Assembly: GCA_020630015.1 (NCBI GenBank)
Contig: JAHDCF010000007.1
Location: 1 to 64,000, forward strand
DNA length: 64,000 nt
Source: Planktomarina sp.
GTDB taxonomy: Bacteria > Pseudomonadota > Alphaproteobacteria > Rhodobacterales > Rhodobacteraceae
Direction of reading: 5' to 3'
The notes under the pieces are model-generated. The model did no database searches. It was not told the origin of the DNA and worked only from the letters and a program-made list of their open reading frames with translations. Both the position numbers and the translations under genes were made by a program. Shown here piece by piece: positions 18,673 to 29,560 of this stretch; within the stretch, counting starts at the first letter, position 1, and each line of letters opens with the position of its first letter.

Positions 18673-19230
18673 TTAAGGCTGTTTCCAAATCAATTGACTT
18701 GTCACCAGGTCCCTGATTTCGGTCATCCCAAACCTGTGATTTAACCGTTCGCCGAATTCAAACGGTGTGCGTGTTCCGAGGAATTCATACGCGAACTCAT
18801 ATCGCCCCAATAATGGCACCAACCGCAAGGATTCGCACAGGAACAAAAAACGTGCGAACGGCTTTGAATGGTGAATTGCAACCAAGGCACCCAAACCCGC
18901 GCGAATATCGTCTGGTTTAGCATCGGGGCAAAAAATCCCAACAATGGGCAGTGTTTCAGGGGCATGGTGCCATGCGACCGTGCCCAATGGAATGTCCAGC
19001 CGAGGCAGCTGTGCCAATTCGACGGCTGAATCTAAACCGGGCAGGTCAATGTCCGGCGCCGGATCATTCGGGAAATCTATTGAAAGATCAAAAACGTTCG
19101 CGCTTCCCAATTCTGCGGTAAGTGTATTGTACTCATGCTGCGCCAATTTTCGACCTAGATCTTGGTTGTCCCGCAAAAGCTTGCGAACGATCGCGGGCGT
19201 GACGGGGAAATGATCGGGTTGCGAGGCCAT
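18673..19230 (-). CDS. Hypothetical protein next to glycosyltransferase genes
   Basis: 185 aa ORF co-oriented with and 2 bp downstream of the GT gene; no family recognised. Confidence 0.65.
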   Translation of the reverse strand: MASQPDHFPVTPAIVRKLLRDNQDLGRKLAQHEYNTLTAELGSANVFDLSIDFPNDPAPDIDLPGLDSAVELAQLPRLDIPLGTVAWHHAPETLPIVGIFCPDAKPDDIRAGLGALVAIHHSKPFARFLFLCESLRLVPLLGRYEFAYEFLGTRTPFEFGERLNHRFGMTEIRDLVTSQLIWKQP

Positions 19231-19232
19231 GC

Positions 19233-20987
19233 TTAGATCCTAAACTTTTGGTATCGTTGAAATATCTTGGAAATCGGCTCGCTCAGGGTTTTGTCAGGGC
19301 TGTTCACCTCGGGGCGCTTCGTATTTCGCGTGCGGCTGCGCACTTGGTCCATAAAATCTTCTATGATCGCACCTTGAGTTTCGATTTCGTCCACCAGCAC
19401 AACGTGTGCCCAACCTTTTGATTCAGCGTATTGCGCGCGCGCCACCTGATCATCCAATCTGACATTATTCGTGGGCACAAACATAATAGGTTTGTCGTAG
19501 CCGATCAGAAGTTCATGGAAACTGTTGTAACCTGTTGCTGTAATCACGCCGTCAAATGCTGCTAAATACCGGTTCAATGGGTAAAATCTGCGTTCTGTTA
19601 TGTTAGGGTCTTGTACCAACAAAGGAGGGGCGAGCGGGGATTTCGCCCACACAATCTTAATTCTTCTTTTTGACGCCGCGGTTGCGATCATCCTGCGCAG
19701 TTCCACCCAGTTTCCAAAAGCGCCACCCAAAGAGATTAATATGTGCCGACCCATCCCCATCTTCAGCTTTTTTTTCGCCTCACGAGATGTGTAAGCTGGC
19801 AGATAGGGCCGAAGCGTCACGGGTTCGCATTCAATGTGTTCGGCAAATCCTTGTAGGTTCGGTCGTTTTTTGCGTGTCGGCCCAATATCAACTTCCGATG
19901 CCAAATCGCCCGGTTCTATGACAAGGTCACAATACTGTTCGGCTTCTAACATTTGAGGGTCTGCATCAGGTCGCATCATTCCGCGCCGGACCCAAACAAC
20001 GCCGGTTTTCCCGCAGCCGGGGCTTGCCAAAGCGTCTACGAGAAACTTGTCGAAGGTGCCCCCATCATAGAACACAATTCGCGCATCGAGAGCTTGCAAG
20101 GTTCTTGCAAATTCCTTTGTTTCCCATTTGCGCCAACTGGGGGGATGGGTTTTGAGGTGTACTGCATTTTGACGTAAAATTACTTTGAATCCCGCTGCCC
20201 TCAAGATTTCGACCGCTCTAGAATAGCTCCAAAAAACCATATTGATATTGAACGAGTTTTTAAGAGCGTGCCCGATGCCCATCATTCGAGTGATATGACC
20301 TAAGCCAACCCCGTTTGGAACCACGACCACGACTGTTGTTTCTCCGTCTGTTTGTCGAACAACTTGGTTTGTGGGCGTGCCAACAGAAAACGCCACCAAA
20401 TCCGCCATGTCTTCGTCATCGCTTTTTAAAACGATCGGACGGGCCAATCGTCGGAGGCGTGCCCAGTTCATGGTCGTTATGTCAATTTTGCGCGTCTCTC
20501 GCGGCTTCCCTGGGATCACAGTGCTAAACGAACAGATGGGAACATCTCGTTCTATCACCACTTTTGGCAAATCCCCGACAATCGTATGCGGCTTTTGTAG
20601 CGTCGTCACATCCTTGTTTAACATTTCCCCAATCGCGGCGGCTGCAAGGTCTGACAAGGCGGCCAATCTAATGTGGGCACTGTTTTCAGTATTCAGGCCC
20701 ATGCCCAACAATGTGATACCATTTTCCCATTCTAAAAACTTATCAGGCGACCCATTGTGCCGACGCATCAAAATTGTGATCGGGCGCGTAGTTTGCAAAA
20801 TTGAATTCAAATGTGCGATCGCTTCTTGTTGGGAAACGACAAATACAGAATCCATATGTTCAATATCGGCTTCAGGATTGCGCAACTCAAAAAAATGCGC
20901 GTTCGCGTATTCCGGCACGTCTTCCAGAAGTTGTGCAATTGGGTCGGTCCAGAGCCCCAATATCCCGATCTTTTTCGATGCGGTCAT
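19233..20987 (-). CDS. GT-B glycosyltransferase with MurG-like C-terminal half and an extra N-terminal region
   Basis: VVVVVPNGVGLGHITRMMGIGHAL ... HILISLGGAFGNWVELRRMI ... FDGVITATGYNSFHELLIGYDKPIMFVPTNNVRLDDQVARAQYAESKGWAHVV. Confidence 0.75.
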   Translation of the reverse strand: MTASKKIGILGLWTDPIAQLLEDVPEYANAHFFELRNPEADIEHMDSVFVVSQQEAIAHLNSILQTTRPITILMRRHNGSPDKFLEWENGITLLGMGLNTENSAHIRLAALSDLAAAAIGEMLNKDVTTLQKPHTIVGDLPKVVIERDVPICSFSTVIPGKPRETRKIDITTMNWARLRRLARPIVLKSDDEDMADLVAFSVGTPTNQVVRQTDGETTVVVVVPNGVGLGHITRMMGIGHALKNSFNINMVFWSYSRAVEILRAAGFKVILRQNAVHLKTHPPSWRKWETKEFARTLQALDARIVFYDGGTFDKFLVDALASPGCGKTGVVWVRRGMMRPDADPQMLEAEQYCDLVIEPGDLASEVDIGPTRKKRPNLQGFAEHIECEPVTLRPYLPAYTSREAKKKLKMGMGRHILISLGGAFGNWVELRRMIATAASKRRIKIVWAKSPLAPPLLVQDPNITERRFYPLNRYLAAFDGVITATGYNSFHELLIGYDKPIMFVPTNNVRLDDQVARAQYAESKGWAHVVLVDEIETQGAIIEDFMDQVRSRTRNTKRPEVNSPDKTLSEPISKIFQRYQKFRI

Positions 20988-23305
20988 ACTGGTATTCTTT
21001 CTGATCCGCAATAAAAACTGGTGACTTGTTCAGCGATAAAACCTGGTTGAAAACGACGTTCAACGAACGTTCGTCGTGCTCTTTGACCGCGCAACAAAGC
21101 TTGAGGCAGCCATTGCGCAATTTCTTTGGCAGCTTCCATTATGTCAGGGTAGGGATCAAGCAACAAAGCCCCGCCTGCACCTGTTTTTTGTACCGCGTCA
21201 GACACGCCGCCGACATTTGTTGCAACGACCGGCAGCCCAAAGGCCTGCGCTTCGATCAACGCGTTTGGCGTTCCTTCAACTTGGCTGGTCAAAAGCGTCG
21301 CGTCCAAATCTGAAAAAAGCTCCATCGGATCGGATTTATCCGTTTCAACCAACAAATTCTTAACACCGACGCTTGCGGCGTGATCTTCAATCATTGCTTG
21401 CAATGGACCGCGGCCGCGCAAAACGGGTTCAATTTTTTGATCCGAAATGGTTTGCAATGCTGCCATGATATCTAGCCAAAGCAGAGGTCGTTTATTTGTG
21501 GCGAACCTGAATAGGCCGCCCAAACGAATGGATTTGCGTGCTTTGGGTTGTGGCAGCACTTTGGGGAATTGAGCGGGATCGAAGCAATTTCGAACAACCT
21601 CTACCTGTTTTTCATCAACGTCCAGCCAGTTCGAATAATCCGTGCGTGCCGGGGCAGAATTAACCGAAAACTTGAAATTTGGCTGGTTAAAAAAGTCCTT
21701 GTACAAGGCTTTGAAACGCATCAGTTTGAGATCTTTTCGGGTAAGGGGCGACATGTTTCGGGCGCTAAATATGACCCGTTTGGTTTCTAAAAGTTGCCCA
21801 ACAATGCCGGCGGCCAAGCCCGCCCGGTCTTGCCACCCATGCAGTACGTCGGGGGTCAAAGCATCAACCAAGTGCCACAATGAAGAAACGTCGGATTGCA
21901 TTTCCTTTGGCAAAGTTGAACAAACCATGTCGGCCGCGTCCGGCAATTTCTTTTTGGCGAAAATAGGGCTTTCAAGATCATGAATTTTCACGCCCAAACT
22001 TTGCAAAATAGGTAGAAAACGGTCTGCGCCCCGATCCGTGCTGAGGCTAAACAAAGCGCAATGAATACTGTCTTTGTCGATCCCTTGGGTTAATAGGGCG
22101 CGAACCAGCTCAACAAACTGACGCTCTGCTCCGCCGGTTCCCAATGAAGCATTCACAAGCAAAACAACCCCTGGTGTGGGGCTAATACCCGGCCACCCGT
22201 CTGGTTTTGCGGGGCGTTCCAAAAGATCTGCAAGGGGCAAGAATATATCTGGGCTGCGAATGTCGCGGGCTTCTTCGATAGTGTCTGGTAAAGCGCGCGT
22301 TCCCACGTCGTCGAACCCGGTTTGCTGCAAAACTTGTTTTGTTGTTTCGCTAATACTTATGCGTTGCCGCCTTAGCCAAACCACCAACCCCAAATCGCCT
22401 TCATCCATCAAAAGTGTCGTGAAACGACGTTGGGCGTTGCCCGTGAAATCGGCGTCTGCGTTCGGGGCGTTTCCAGCAAGTTTGACGATCGAATGCTTCA
22501 TATCATCCTGACGGGTCAAAATAGCGAGGCGCAGGCGATCCACATATGAAAGCGATCTTTGCAACAATTCCGCAGCAATGGCGTTGCTTTGATGGAACAT
22601 CGAAAGCGACCGCAGCAATTGGATTAGTTTGAAACGAGCTTCGACATTTTGATCGGGCACCGTTTTTGAAATATGCCGCCAAACGCGGATGGCCCGCAAA
22701 GGATCACGCTTCGCCTCAAATATACGCGCAGCACGCGTCAGGAAATGCGAATGATCTGGGTACTTGCGAATTGCGCTTTGGTTGCGTTGTTCAGCGCGTG
22801 TTAAAGCTCCCGTCAATCGGAGCAAATCAATCATCGTCATCGCTTCTTGTGGGGTTTTGGGATCGTAGCCTGCATCCAACGCAAAAACACGCTCTTGGTC
22901 TATGGCTTTAAGAGCTTCCGATCCTCTTGCTTGTTCCAATAGGCAGCGCGCCAAAATGTGTTTCGCTTTCTGGTTTTCTGGATTTTCACCGAAAACTGTC
23001 GAAATCATAAAAATTGCAGCTTCTGGATCGCCATCTTCCAGAAGTTGTTCAGCTTCTTTAAGCGTCGTGTCTTGGCTGCGGCTCCCAGCGTGCCATAAAC
23101 TGCGCCGTATCTTCTGGGAAATAACGCCGTTTCCCGTGCCTGAAGCCGCCCGCGCCACGTGGGCCCAAAGGCTTTGGTATTGGCTGGCCGGTAAACCCGA
23201 TCCAGTGAGATACATATGTGCTGCCGCGAAACGCCCTTTTTCGCACAACAAAAGGATCTGTTTCCTTGCTTGAATCAAATCAGTGAGGGCACTACCATCG
23301 GCCAT
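20984..23305 (-). CDS. GT4-type glycosyltransferase with long TPR-like N-terminal region
   Basis: LVNASLGTGGAERQFVELVRALL ... DVLHGWQDRAGLAAGIVG ... GGLFRFATNKRPLLWLDIMAAL ... LTSQVEGTPNALIEAQAFGLPVVATNVGGVSDAV. Start set at MADGSALTDL to limit overlap with the divergent gene. Confidence 0.82.
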   Translation of the reverse strand: MADGSALTDLIQARKQILLLCEKGRFAAAHMYLTGSGLPASQYQSLWAHVARAASGTGNGVISQKIRRSLWHAGSRSQDTTLKEAEQLLEDGDPEAAIFMISTVFGENPENQKAKHILARCLLEQARGSEALKAIDQERVFALDAGYDPKTPQEAMTMIDLLRLTGALTRAEQRNQSAIRKYPDHSHFLTRAARIFEAKRDPLRAIRVWRHISKTVPDQNVEARFKLIQLLRSLSMFHQSNAIAAELLQRSLSYVDRLRLAILTRQDDMKHSIVKLAGNAPNADADFTGNAQRRFTTLLMDEGDLGLVVWLRRQRISISETTKQVLQQTGFDDVGTRALPDTIEEARDIRSPDIFLPLADLLERPAKPDGWPGISPTPGVVLLVNASLGTGGAERQFVELVRALLTQGIDKDSIHCALFSLSTDRGADRFLPILQSLGVKIHDLESPIFAKKKLPDAADMVCSTLPKEMQSDVSSLWHLVDALTPDVLHGWQDRAGLAAGIVGQLLETKRVIFSARNMSPLTRKDLKLMRFKALYKDFFNQPNFKFSVNSAPARTDYSNWLDVDEKQVEVVRNCFDPAQFPKVLPQPKARKSIRLGGLFRFATNKRPLLWLDIMAALQTISDQKIEPVLRGRGPLQAMIEDHAASVGVKNLLVETDKSDPMELFSDLDATLLTSQVEGTPNALIEAQAFGLPVVATNVGGVSDAVQKTGAGGALLLDPYPDIMEAAKEIAQWLPQALLRGQRARRTFVERRFQPGFIAEQVTSFYCGSERIPV

Positions 23306-23337
23306 AATTCCAACTCTCGCATTGTGTTTCGAATAGT

Positions 23338-24738
23338 ATGGCAGGTCGTTTTCAAACGCACAACTCGTCTGCAAGTGAAGACAACACCGTCAATATCTTG
23401 CGCATGGCGGGCCAAAGCGACGTCGACTTAATCTCGGCTGTCGGTGGTCTTATTGAACCTGACGGACACATAATTGAATTCGGCCCTTGGTTGGGTGGTC
23501 TGACCGTATTGCTTGCGGAATTTGGACCGGTAAGTGTGGTGGATCGGTTCGAATGGTCAGAGCAAAATGCAGAGTCGTATCCTGAAATCGCGCAAGTCGG
23601 TGAAAACTTTCGTCCAATCTTTGAACGTAACTTGGAGGGTCAGGGGGTCAAAGCCCAGATTTTCGAATGCGACTTCAAAGACTTTCAATGGCCTGGCGGC
23701 AACGTATCGATGGTGTTTTTGGACGCGCCTCGCGACGGACCCGGATTCCAAGCTTGCTTGAACAGCATTTGGACCCATTGTCATGACACGACAAAGATTT
23801 TACTCAAAAACGGACTTAACCCGAAATATCCGGCGCTTGCGGCAGCGGTGGAGGTATTATTGACCCGCAAGATTGTCGAATTATTTCCAGTCAAACAGCC
23901 CGTTTGGAACCATACTGCCGTATTGAAGCCAGGTAAGAATTGGTCGGATTTAGAGGCCTTTGACTTGAGTACGCAGAATTTGGCTTCCCACCCACCTGGT
24001 GCCAACACGTTGGACCCTTGGGGGGGAAGGCGGCTGACAGCCGCGCGTTGCGCTGAAAGGATCCAAGACCGTGATTGGAAAGGCGCTTTGCAGTTACTTT
24101 CTGCCTTCCCAAAGGATCCCGCATGTCTGTATGCGTGGGACGCACAGGAAATCGCTCTCGAAATTCTCGATGAAGACGCGGCTTGGGCCGCTTCTTTTAG
24201 TGATTTATTGATGGAACAAACCGACCCAGAACCTTTTCCCCCCGACGCGAGAGGTAGCATTTCGTGGACATTCAGGGCATGGTGGAGGTCGAATTCCGGA
24301 AGACAACAACAATTCGAAGGGTTTAATGTCGAATTGCTGGAACGGGCTTTTATGGCCGGGAAATTTGAACAACCTCTAGAAGCCTTAAAACTGGACCCCC
24401 ATTCAAATATCTTCGAAATTGGGCCAAACTTGGCACTTCAAGCGACGACATTCGCAAGTGCCGGTGTCGCGAGCTATTGTGGTGTGGAAACGGAACGTCT
24501 GTCTGCAGAGATGATGAAAGAAGAAGCGCATCTGTTGAACGTGCGTTATTTGCCAATCGAAAGTATTCAATCGGGGATGCAACCCGATGTCTCTCATATT
24601 TTGATACATCAAGCTGCTGGCAAAGAGGTTTTGCCAATTTTGATCAAAGCTTTTGGAGAAGATAGACAGGTTTTTTGGTTGGATTCTGATAATATGGTGC
24701 CTCAATTGAAAAAATTGGCCGCCTTGGAAGAATTATAG
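23338..24738 (+). CDS. Large protein with two class I SAM-methyltransferase-like regions
   Basis: LIEPDGHIIEFGPWLGGLTVLLAEFGPVSVVDRFEW...VSMVFLDAPRDG and a second, weaker HSNIFEIGPNLALQATTFASAGVASYCGVETE. Confidence 0.6.
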   Translation: MAGRFQTHNSSASEDNTVNILRMAGQSDVDLISAVGGLIEPDGHIIEFGPWLGGLTVLLAEFGPVSVVDRFEWSEQNAESYPEIAQVGENFRPIFERNLEGQGVKAQIFECDFKDFQWPGGNVSMVFLDAPRDGPGFQACLNSIWTHCHDTTKILLKNGLNPKYPALAAAVEVLLTRKIVELFPVKQPVWNHTAVLKPGKNWSDLEAFDLSTQNLASHPPGANTLDPWGGRRLTAARCAERIQDRDWKGALQLLSAFPKDPACLYAWDAQEIALEILDEDAAWAASFSDLLMEQTDPEPFPPDARGSISWTFRAWWRSNSGRQQQFEGFNVELLERAFMAGKFEQPLEALKLDPHSNIFEIGPNLALQATTFASAGVASYCGVETERLSAEMMKEEAHLLNVRYLPIESIQSGMQPDVSHILIHQAAGKEVLPILIKAFGEDRQVFWLDSDNMVPQLKKLAALEEL

Positions 24739-24787
24739 TGTATGAACAATCCTAAGGCGTAATAAGTTCGAGTAAGGAAAACAAAAG

Positions 24788-25429
24788 ATGACAAAATTTG
24801 ACTTGGTAACAGAGTTGTTTCCGGACGTCCCGTATATGAAGCTTGGCCAAGCTCAAAAACTACGAGAGCTCATCATCGCGGAAGGTGCGGAAGACATCAT
24901 TGAAGTCGGATTTTACCAAGGCAAAAGCAGTTCCTACATCGCGGCCATTTTGGAGGATCAGGGTAAGGGGCATTTGTCGACTTTCGATAAATCCAGTGCT
25001 CAAAACCATTCACCAAATATTGAAAACTTGTTGGAAAAAACAGGACTCGGTCACCGCGTTACGCCATATTATTGCAAAAGGTCATACACGTGGGAGCTTC
25101 AGCGTTTGATTTCAGCTGACGAAAGACCGCAGTTTGATTTTTGCTATTTTGATGGAGGCCACACGTGGGACACATCTGGGTTTGGTGTGATTTTGATCGA
25201 CATGTTGTTGCGCCCCGGGGGCGTTATTTTGTTGGATGACATGGATTGGTCTATTTCGAAGTCACCACACTACAAAAAGAACCCAAAGCTCAGCAAACAA
25301 TATGATCAAGATGAGCAAGATGCGGCGCCCGTTCGGTTGATCTGGGATACGATCTTACCCCACTTTGGATATGAACAAGTCGCTGAGTATCCAAGTGAAG
25401 GATGGGGGCTCGCACGAAAGCCGCTTTGA
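24788..25429 (+). CDS. Class I SAM-dependent methyltransferase (Methyltransf_24-like)
   Basis: AEDIIEVGFYQGKSSSYIAAILEDQGKGHLSTFD...FDFCYFDGGHTWDTSGFGVILIDMLLRPGGVILLDDMDW. Confidence 0.78.
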   Translation: MTKFDLVTELFPDVPYMKLGQAQKLRELIIAEGAEDIIEVGFYQGKSSSYIAAILEDQGKGHLSTFDKSSAQNHSPNIENLLEKTGLGHRVTPYYCKRSYTWELQRLISADERPQFDFCYFDGGHTWDTSGFGVILIDMLLRPGGVILLDDMDWSISKSPHYKKNPKLSKQYDQDEQDAAPVRLIWDTILPHFGYEQVAEYPSEGWGLARKPL

Positions 25430-25444
25430 CTTCCTGTTGTGCGC

Positions 25445-25465
25445 CGCCGTGTGGCGGCCACGGCG
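25445..25465 (+). terminator. Possible terminator hairpin
   Basis: CGCCGTG-tggcggc-CACGGCG then tttgtc, just after the methyltransferase stop; short T-run. Confidence 0.4.
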
Positions 25466-25631
25466 TTTGTCAAAAGTAATCAAAAAAATGGGCGTAGGTT
25501 GTGAAAGTCGACGTCCGCGAAATTATTCTTCCGATGTTCAAACCGTTGCCTGATCATTGGATGCGCAATTTTATGCGCAAAATATTTTGAAGCCTAGCGA
25601 ATTAATTTGGTTGCTGGCATATTGATTTCAC

Positions 25632-27077
25632 GTGTATTTCTGTTTTGAATTGGTTTCGCTCATGAGATGTCCCAAGTTTTTCAAGGTCTTTGCGATTGCG
25701 CTTGCCCTTGTTGCCACAGGTCCTGTTTTTGCAAATGAAACGGCCGGTGAGGTTTACCTAAAGGCGGAAGCTTTACGTTTGAATGCGACTTCCGACGAAG
25801 ATTTGACAACCGCGTTAAAGCTCTTCCGAAAAGCCGCTGATATGGGTAAGGGGGGCGCCTATTACCGCATCGGCGCTATCGAACTCCATTTTGGGCGCAA
25901 ACAAGAGGCCATGAAAGCCTGGGAAAAAGCATCCGGAATTGGGAGCGCATCAGCGAAAATTTTGCTTGCAAAAACCCATGCAACTGGTGGTTTTGGAGAA
26001 CATAGCGATCCGTCGAAAGGCGTTCCTGTTTTGGAAGGTCTCGCAAATGATCCCGCCCAGAAGCGTGCAATTTTTGCATTGGCTGAGCTTTTGGAAACAG
26101 GATCAGGAACAAAAAAAGACGCACCGCGCGCTGTCTCTTTGTTTCAAGCGCTGGCAGAAACCGGCGATCCGCGCGCGCAACGTAAAGTGGGTCGGTATTA
26201 CTTGCGTGGTTTTCCCGCAGGTGGAATTACCATGAATTTGGAAACGGCCGAGAATTGGATGAAAAGGGCGGCCGCCGGTGGTTCCAAAAGTGCGCAAAAG
26301 GATCTTGGTCAAGTTTATATTTTGATGGGCCAATCTTCGAACGCTTTTGAGGCCCTTCAAACATCCGTCGCACAAGGTGTGCCTGGTGCTGAAGCTGATT
26401 TAGCCAATGGGCATTATCGCAAACTCTTCGCCGAACAGTCTGACGTAAACAAAGGTCGGCGAGATCTGAAAACCTTGGCGGAGGGCGGGGATGTTTACGC
26501 GGCCCGGCATGCCCTGCGTCATCATGAGCGGAAGTCCCGCCGCTTGAAAGAGCTGGATCATGAGTTGGTGGTCCAGAAATTATGGGCAGCGTCAAAAGCC
26601 GGTGATCGCATTGCTCCAACTGTTTTAAGCCGATTTTATCGTCGTCTCGATTGGATGTTTGCTGATGAAAAAGAAAAATTGGCGGAACTTGTCGAACAAT
26701 TCCCGGCGCAACTGGGGCCGTCGGGCGTTGCTGCGGACAAGATCACGATCATGTATGACAAAGACGATCATCGAACTTCGCGACGGGCAGCCGTCGATTT
26801 TATTCAAGATTTAAAAGGCCCAGAATATGTTGCCGCTGCTTTGCGCCTAAGATCGATAGAACGGACATCGTTTGTTTATCTTGTGCAATCAGAACTCAAA
26901 AAATTGGGCTACTATAATGCCCAAGTTTCTGGTGTCGCAGGTCGGAAGACGTTGCAAGCGATGTTGGATTATTGTGCAGCGAATGGCGCACTAAGTGAAT
27001 GCTTGCATGGCCCGTTGTTATTTAGCACATCCAAACTGGTTGCCGAGTTTTTGGCTGATGACGAAAGGCGGCTCTGA
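25632..27077 (+). CDS. Secreted Sel1-repeat protein (paralog A)
   Basis: ALKLFRKAADMGKGGAYYRIGAIEL...AVSLFQALAETGDPRAQRKVGRYYLRG...AENWMKRAAAGGSKSAQKDLG; near full-length match to 44528..45931. Confidence 0.8.
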   Translation: MYFCFELVSLMRCPKFFKVFAIALALVATGPVFANETAGEVYLKAEALRLNATSDEDLTTALKLFRKAADMGKGGAYYRIGAIELHFGRKQEAMKAWEKASGIGSASAKILLAKTHATGGFGEHSDPSKGVPVLEGLANDPAQKRAIFALAELLETGSGTKKDAPRAVSLFQALAETGDPRAQRKVGRYYLRGFPAGGITMNLETAENWMKRAAAGGSKSAQKDLGQVYILMGQSSNAFEALQTSVAQGVPGAEADLANGHYRKLFAEQSDVNKGRRDLKTLAEGGDVYAARHALRHHERKSRRLKELDHELVVQKLWAASKAGDRIAPTVLSRFYRRLDWMFADEKEKLAELVEQFPAQLGPSGVAADKITIMYDKDDHRTSRRAAVDFIQDLKGPEYVAAALRLRSIERTSFVYLVQSELKKLGYYNAQVSGVAGRKTLQAMLDYCAANGALSECLHGPLLFSTSKLVAEFLADDERRL

Positions 27078-27625
27078 CAGCTTTCGTTTCCACGCCAAAG
27101 TTTGACGCGGAAGAAGCCAGAATATTCACCTGTGCACTTGAACTTGTTGAAAGTTCTAAACCCGATGCGTCGCGGTTCATAACTTCTTCAAAAGACAAGG
27201 CCCAATATTTTGAAAACTTTTAAATGCGCCATGAAACATTCTTTTGATCGCGCTGAACCGTGCAAAGTTTCACTTGGCTTATGGCAAGTCGAAAACAATT
27301 TGTGGAGGCGGTGCACCGATAACTGTGCTCCCTGCTAGATTCAAAATTTGTGCGTGATTTTTTGGCTCGTGTATTTTTTGTGATCTGCGTGGAGTCGCAC
27401 ATCTTTGGAGGAGGATGGATGTTTAAGCCAAATGTACACCTCGTAGACGAAAATCAGCGATCAGCATTTCGGGTACGCCCAATGGTTTTGCTATTCAGTC
27501 TTTAATTTCAGCGTCAAATCTTTTGAGTGATGGTGAAGAAAACATGGCGCAGTATTTACGAAATTTAACATGTGTAATACTCTGGCCTAGAGTGATCATC
27601 CTGCTTTGACCAAGGGCCGAACCGC

Positions 27626-29560
27626 ATGCAATATCATTTGAATGGATTTAAACCCGGAAACTATCAGGTTCCGGATGCGGCCCGTAAACCTTATCCTGAT
27701 CCCCCGATTGAGGATTTGCCCTCCAAAGTGGATGTGTTGATTGTGGGCACGGGGCCTGCGGGCCTGACTATGGCGCGCCAAATGGCTGAATTTCACGACA
27801 TAAAAACCTGCATCGTTGATAAGTCTTCCGGGCCTTTGCTTTTTGGGCGGGCCGATGGGATTTCATGCCGAACCATCGAAATAATGGAGGCGTTCAACAG
27901 CAGCGATATGGTGGTCAAAGAGACCTATCAACTGATGCAAAACACGTTTTGGGAGCCGAACCCAGACAACCCGCAACACATTCGGCGCAAAGAAAAGATC
28001 GCCGATGCACGGATTGGCCTGTCAGAGTTCACCCATGGAATCGTTAATCAGGCGCGTTTGCATGAATTGTTGTTGGATGGGATGGAAAATTCAGTGTCGG
28101 CATTGCGCCCGCATTACAGCCGCGAATTTGTGTCATTGGACATTGATGAAAACCTGACACAAGATTTGGATGCTTATCCCATTACAGCCACGTTTCGTCG
28201 TGTGGATGCAGAAGGGCAGGGCAGGTCTGAAACCGTCAAAGCACGCTTTATCATCGGAAGTGACGGTGGGCACAGTCAGGTCCGCCGAAGTCTTGGGATT
28301 GAATTGCAAGGGGATTCCGCGAACAAATCCTGGGGTGTTATGGATATTCTTTTGAATACCGATTTCCCTGACATCCGCGTGAAAAGTTTTATTCAATCCA
28401 AGGATCATGGCGCCGTCATGACAATCCCACGTGAGGGGGGATATCTGATCCGCTTCTATGTCGAAATGGATATGATAGAAGAGGGGAAGCGCGCCACCGA
28501 ATTAGAAGTTACAGAAAAAGATCTGATCGCAAAGGCGCAAAAGATTTTCCATCCGTATACTTTGGATGTGAAAGAGGTTGCCTGGTGGTCGATCTATTCG
28601 GTGGGTCAGCGTATTGCTGACAGATTTGATAACCGCCCGGCAGACAGCCCGGAAAGTGTTATGCCGCGCGCGTTTCTTGCTGGTGACGCATGCCATACCC
28701 ACAGCCCAAAAGGGGGGTGGGGCCTGAACACGTCGTTGCCTGATACGTTCAATCTGGGATGGAAGCTTGCATCGGTGCTTTTGCGGAAAAGCGATCCCAA
28801 ATTGCTGGCCACATACGGGACGGAACGCCGCAAGGTCGCTCAACATCTGATCAACGCCGACAAAGAGCTTTCGAAACTAGTGGCAACACGCCCGGCGGCC
28901 AGTGATACATCCGAAAAGGCCCGGGTGGATACCGCAGAAATCGAAGCTTTTATGAAACGTCAAAGCGGATTTGTAAGCGGGACTTCGATTGAATACTTCC
29001 CATCTTACATTTGCACCGGTCATGAAAATCAGAGACTGGCGCCGGGCTTTAAAATTGGTCAGCGATTCCATTCCGCCCTGGCCACACGAATGGCGGACGG
29101 CAAGCATCAACATCTTGGGCATTTGGTGAAGGCCGACGGGCGGTGGCGTATTTTCCTTTTTGCCGGGGCTGAAGATCCTACAGACGTGGCGTCAGAGGCT
29201 TACAAGTTTGTCGATTTCTTGGCCAATGATGCGGCTTCGCCCTTGCGAAGATATACCCCCAAAGGCCGGGATCCGGACTCAGTGATCGATACTTATGCCG
29301 TGTTTCAGCAAAAGGATCTTTCCATGCATGATCTGCATGATTTTCTTTGGCCCGCAAAAGGCAAATATGGTTTGCGCGACTATGAAAAGGTCTTTCACCC
29401 GCAAGACGGCAATGATGCGTATGATTTACGCGGTATTGATCGACACGCCGGATGTGTGGTTGTTGTGCGCCCCGATCAACACGTGGCGACAATTTTGCCC
29501 GTTTCCGATCACGATGCGCTGTCCGCCTTTTTTGATTGTTTTATGCTGCCGCATCTATAG
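27626..29560 (+). CDS. FAD-dependent aromatic monooxygenase (phenol 2-monooxygenase / 3-hydroxybenzoate 4-monooxygenase-like)
   Basis: VDVLIVGTGPAGLTMARQMAEF...ADGISCRTIEI...FIIGSDGGHSQVRRSLGIEL...RAFLAGDACHTHSPKGGWGLNTSLPDTFNLGWKLA. Confidence 0.88.
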   Translation: MQYHLNGFKPGNYQVPDAARKPYPDPPIEDLPSKVDVLIVGTGPAGLTMARQMAEFHDIKTCIVDKSSGPLLFGRADGISCRTIEIMEAFNSSDMVVKETYQLMQNTFWEPNPDNPQHIRRKEKIADARIGLSEFTHGIVNQARLHELLLDGMENSVSALRPHYSREFVSLDIDENLTQDLDAYPITATFRRVDAEGQGRSETVKARFIIGSDGGHSQVRRSLGIELQGDSANKSWGVMDILLNTDFPDIRVKSFIQSKDHGAVMTIPREGGYLIRFYVEMDMIEEGKRATELEVTEKDLIAKAQKIFHPYTLDVKEVAWWSIYSVGQRIADRFDNRPADSPESVMPRAFLAGDACHTHSPKGGWGLNTSLPDTFNLGWKLASVLLRKSDPKLLATYGTERRKVAQHLINADKELSKLVATRPAASDTSEKARVDTAEIEAFMKRQSGFVSGTSIEYFPSYICTGHENQRLAPGFKIGQRFHSALATRMADGKHQHLGHLVKADGRWRIFLFAGAEDPTDVASEAYKFVDFLANDAASPLRRYTPKGRDPDSVIDTYAVFQQKDLSMHDLHDFLWPAKGKYGLRDYEKVFHPQDGNDAYDLRGIDRHAGCVVVVRPDQHVATILPVSDHDALSAFFDCFMLPHL

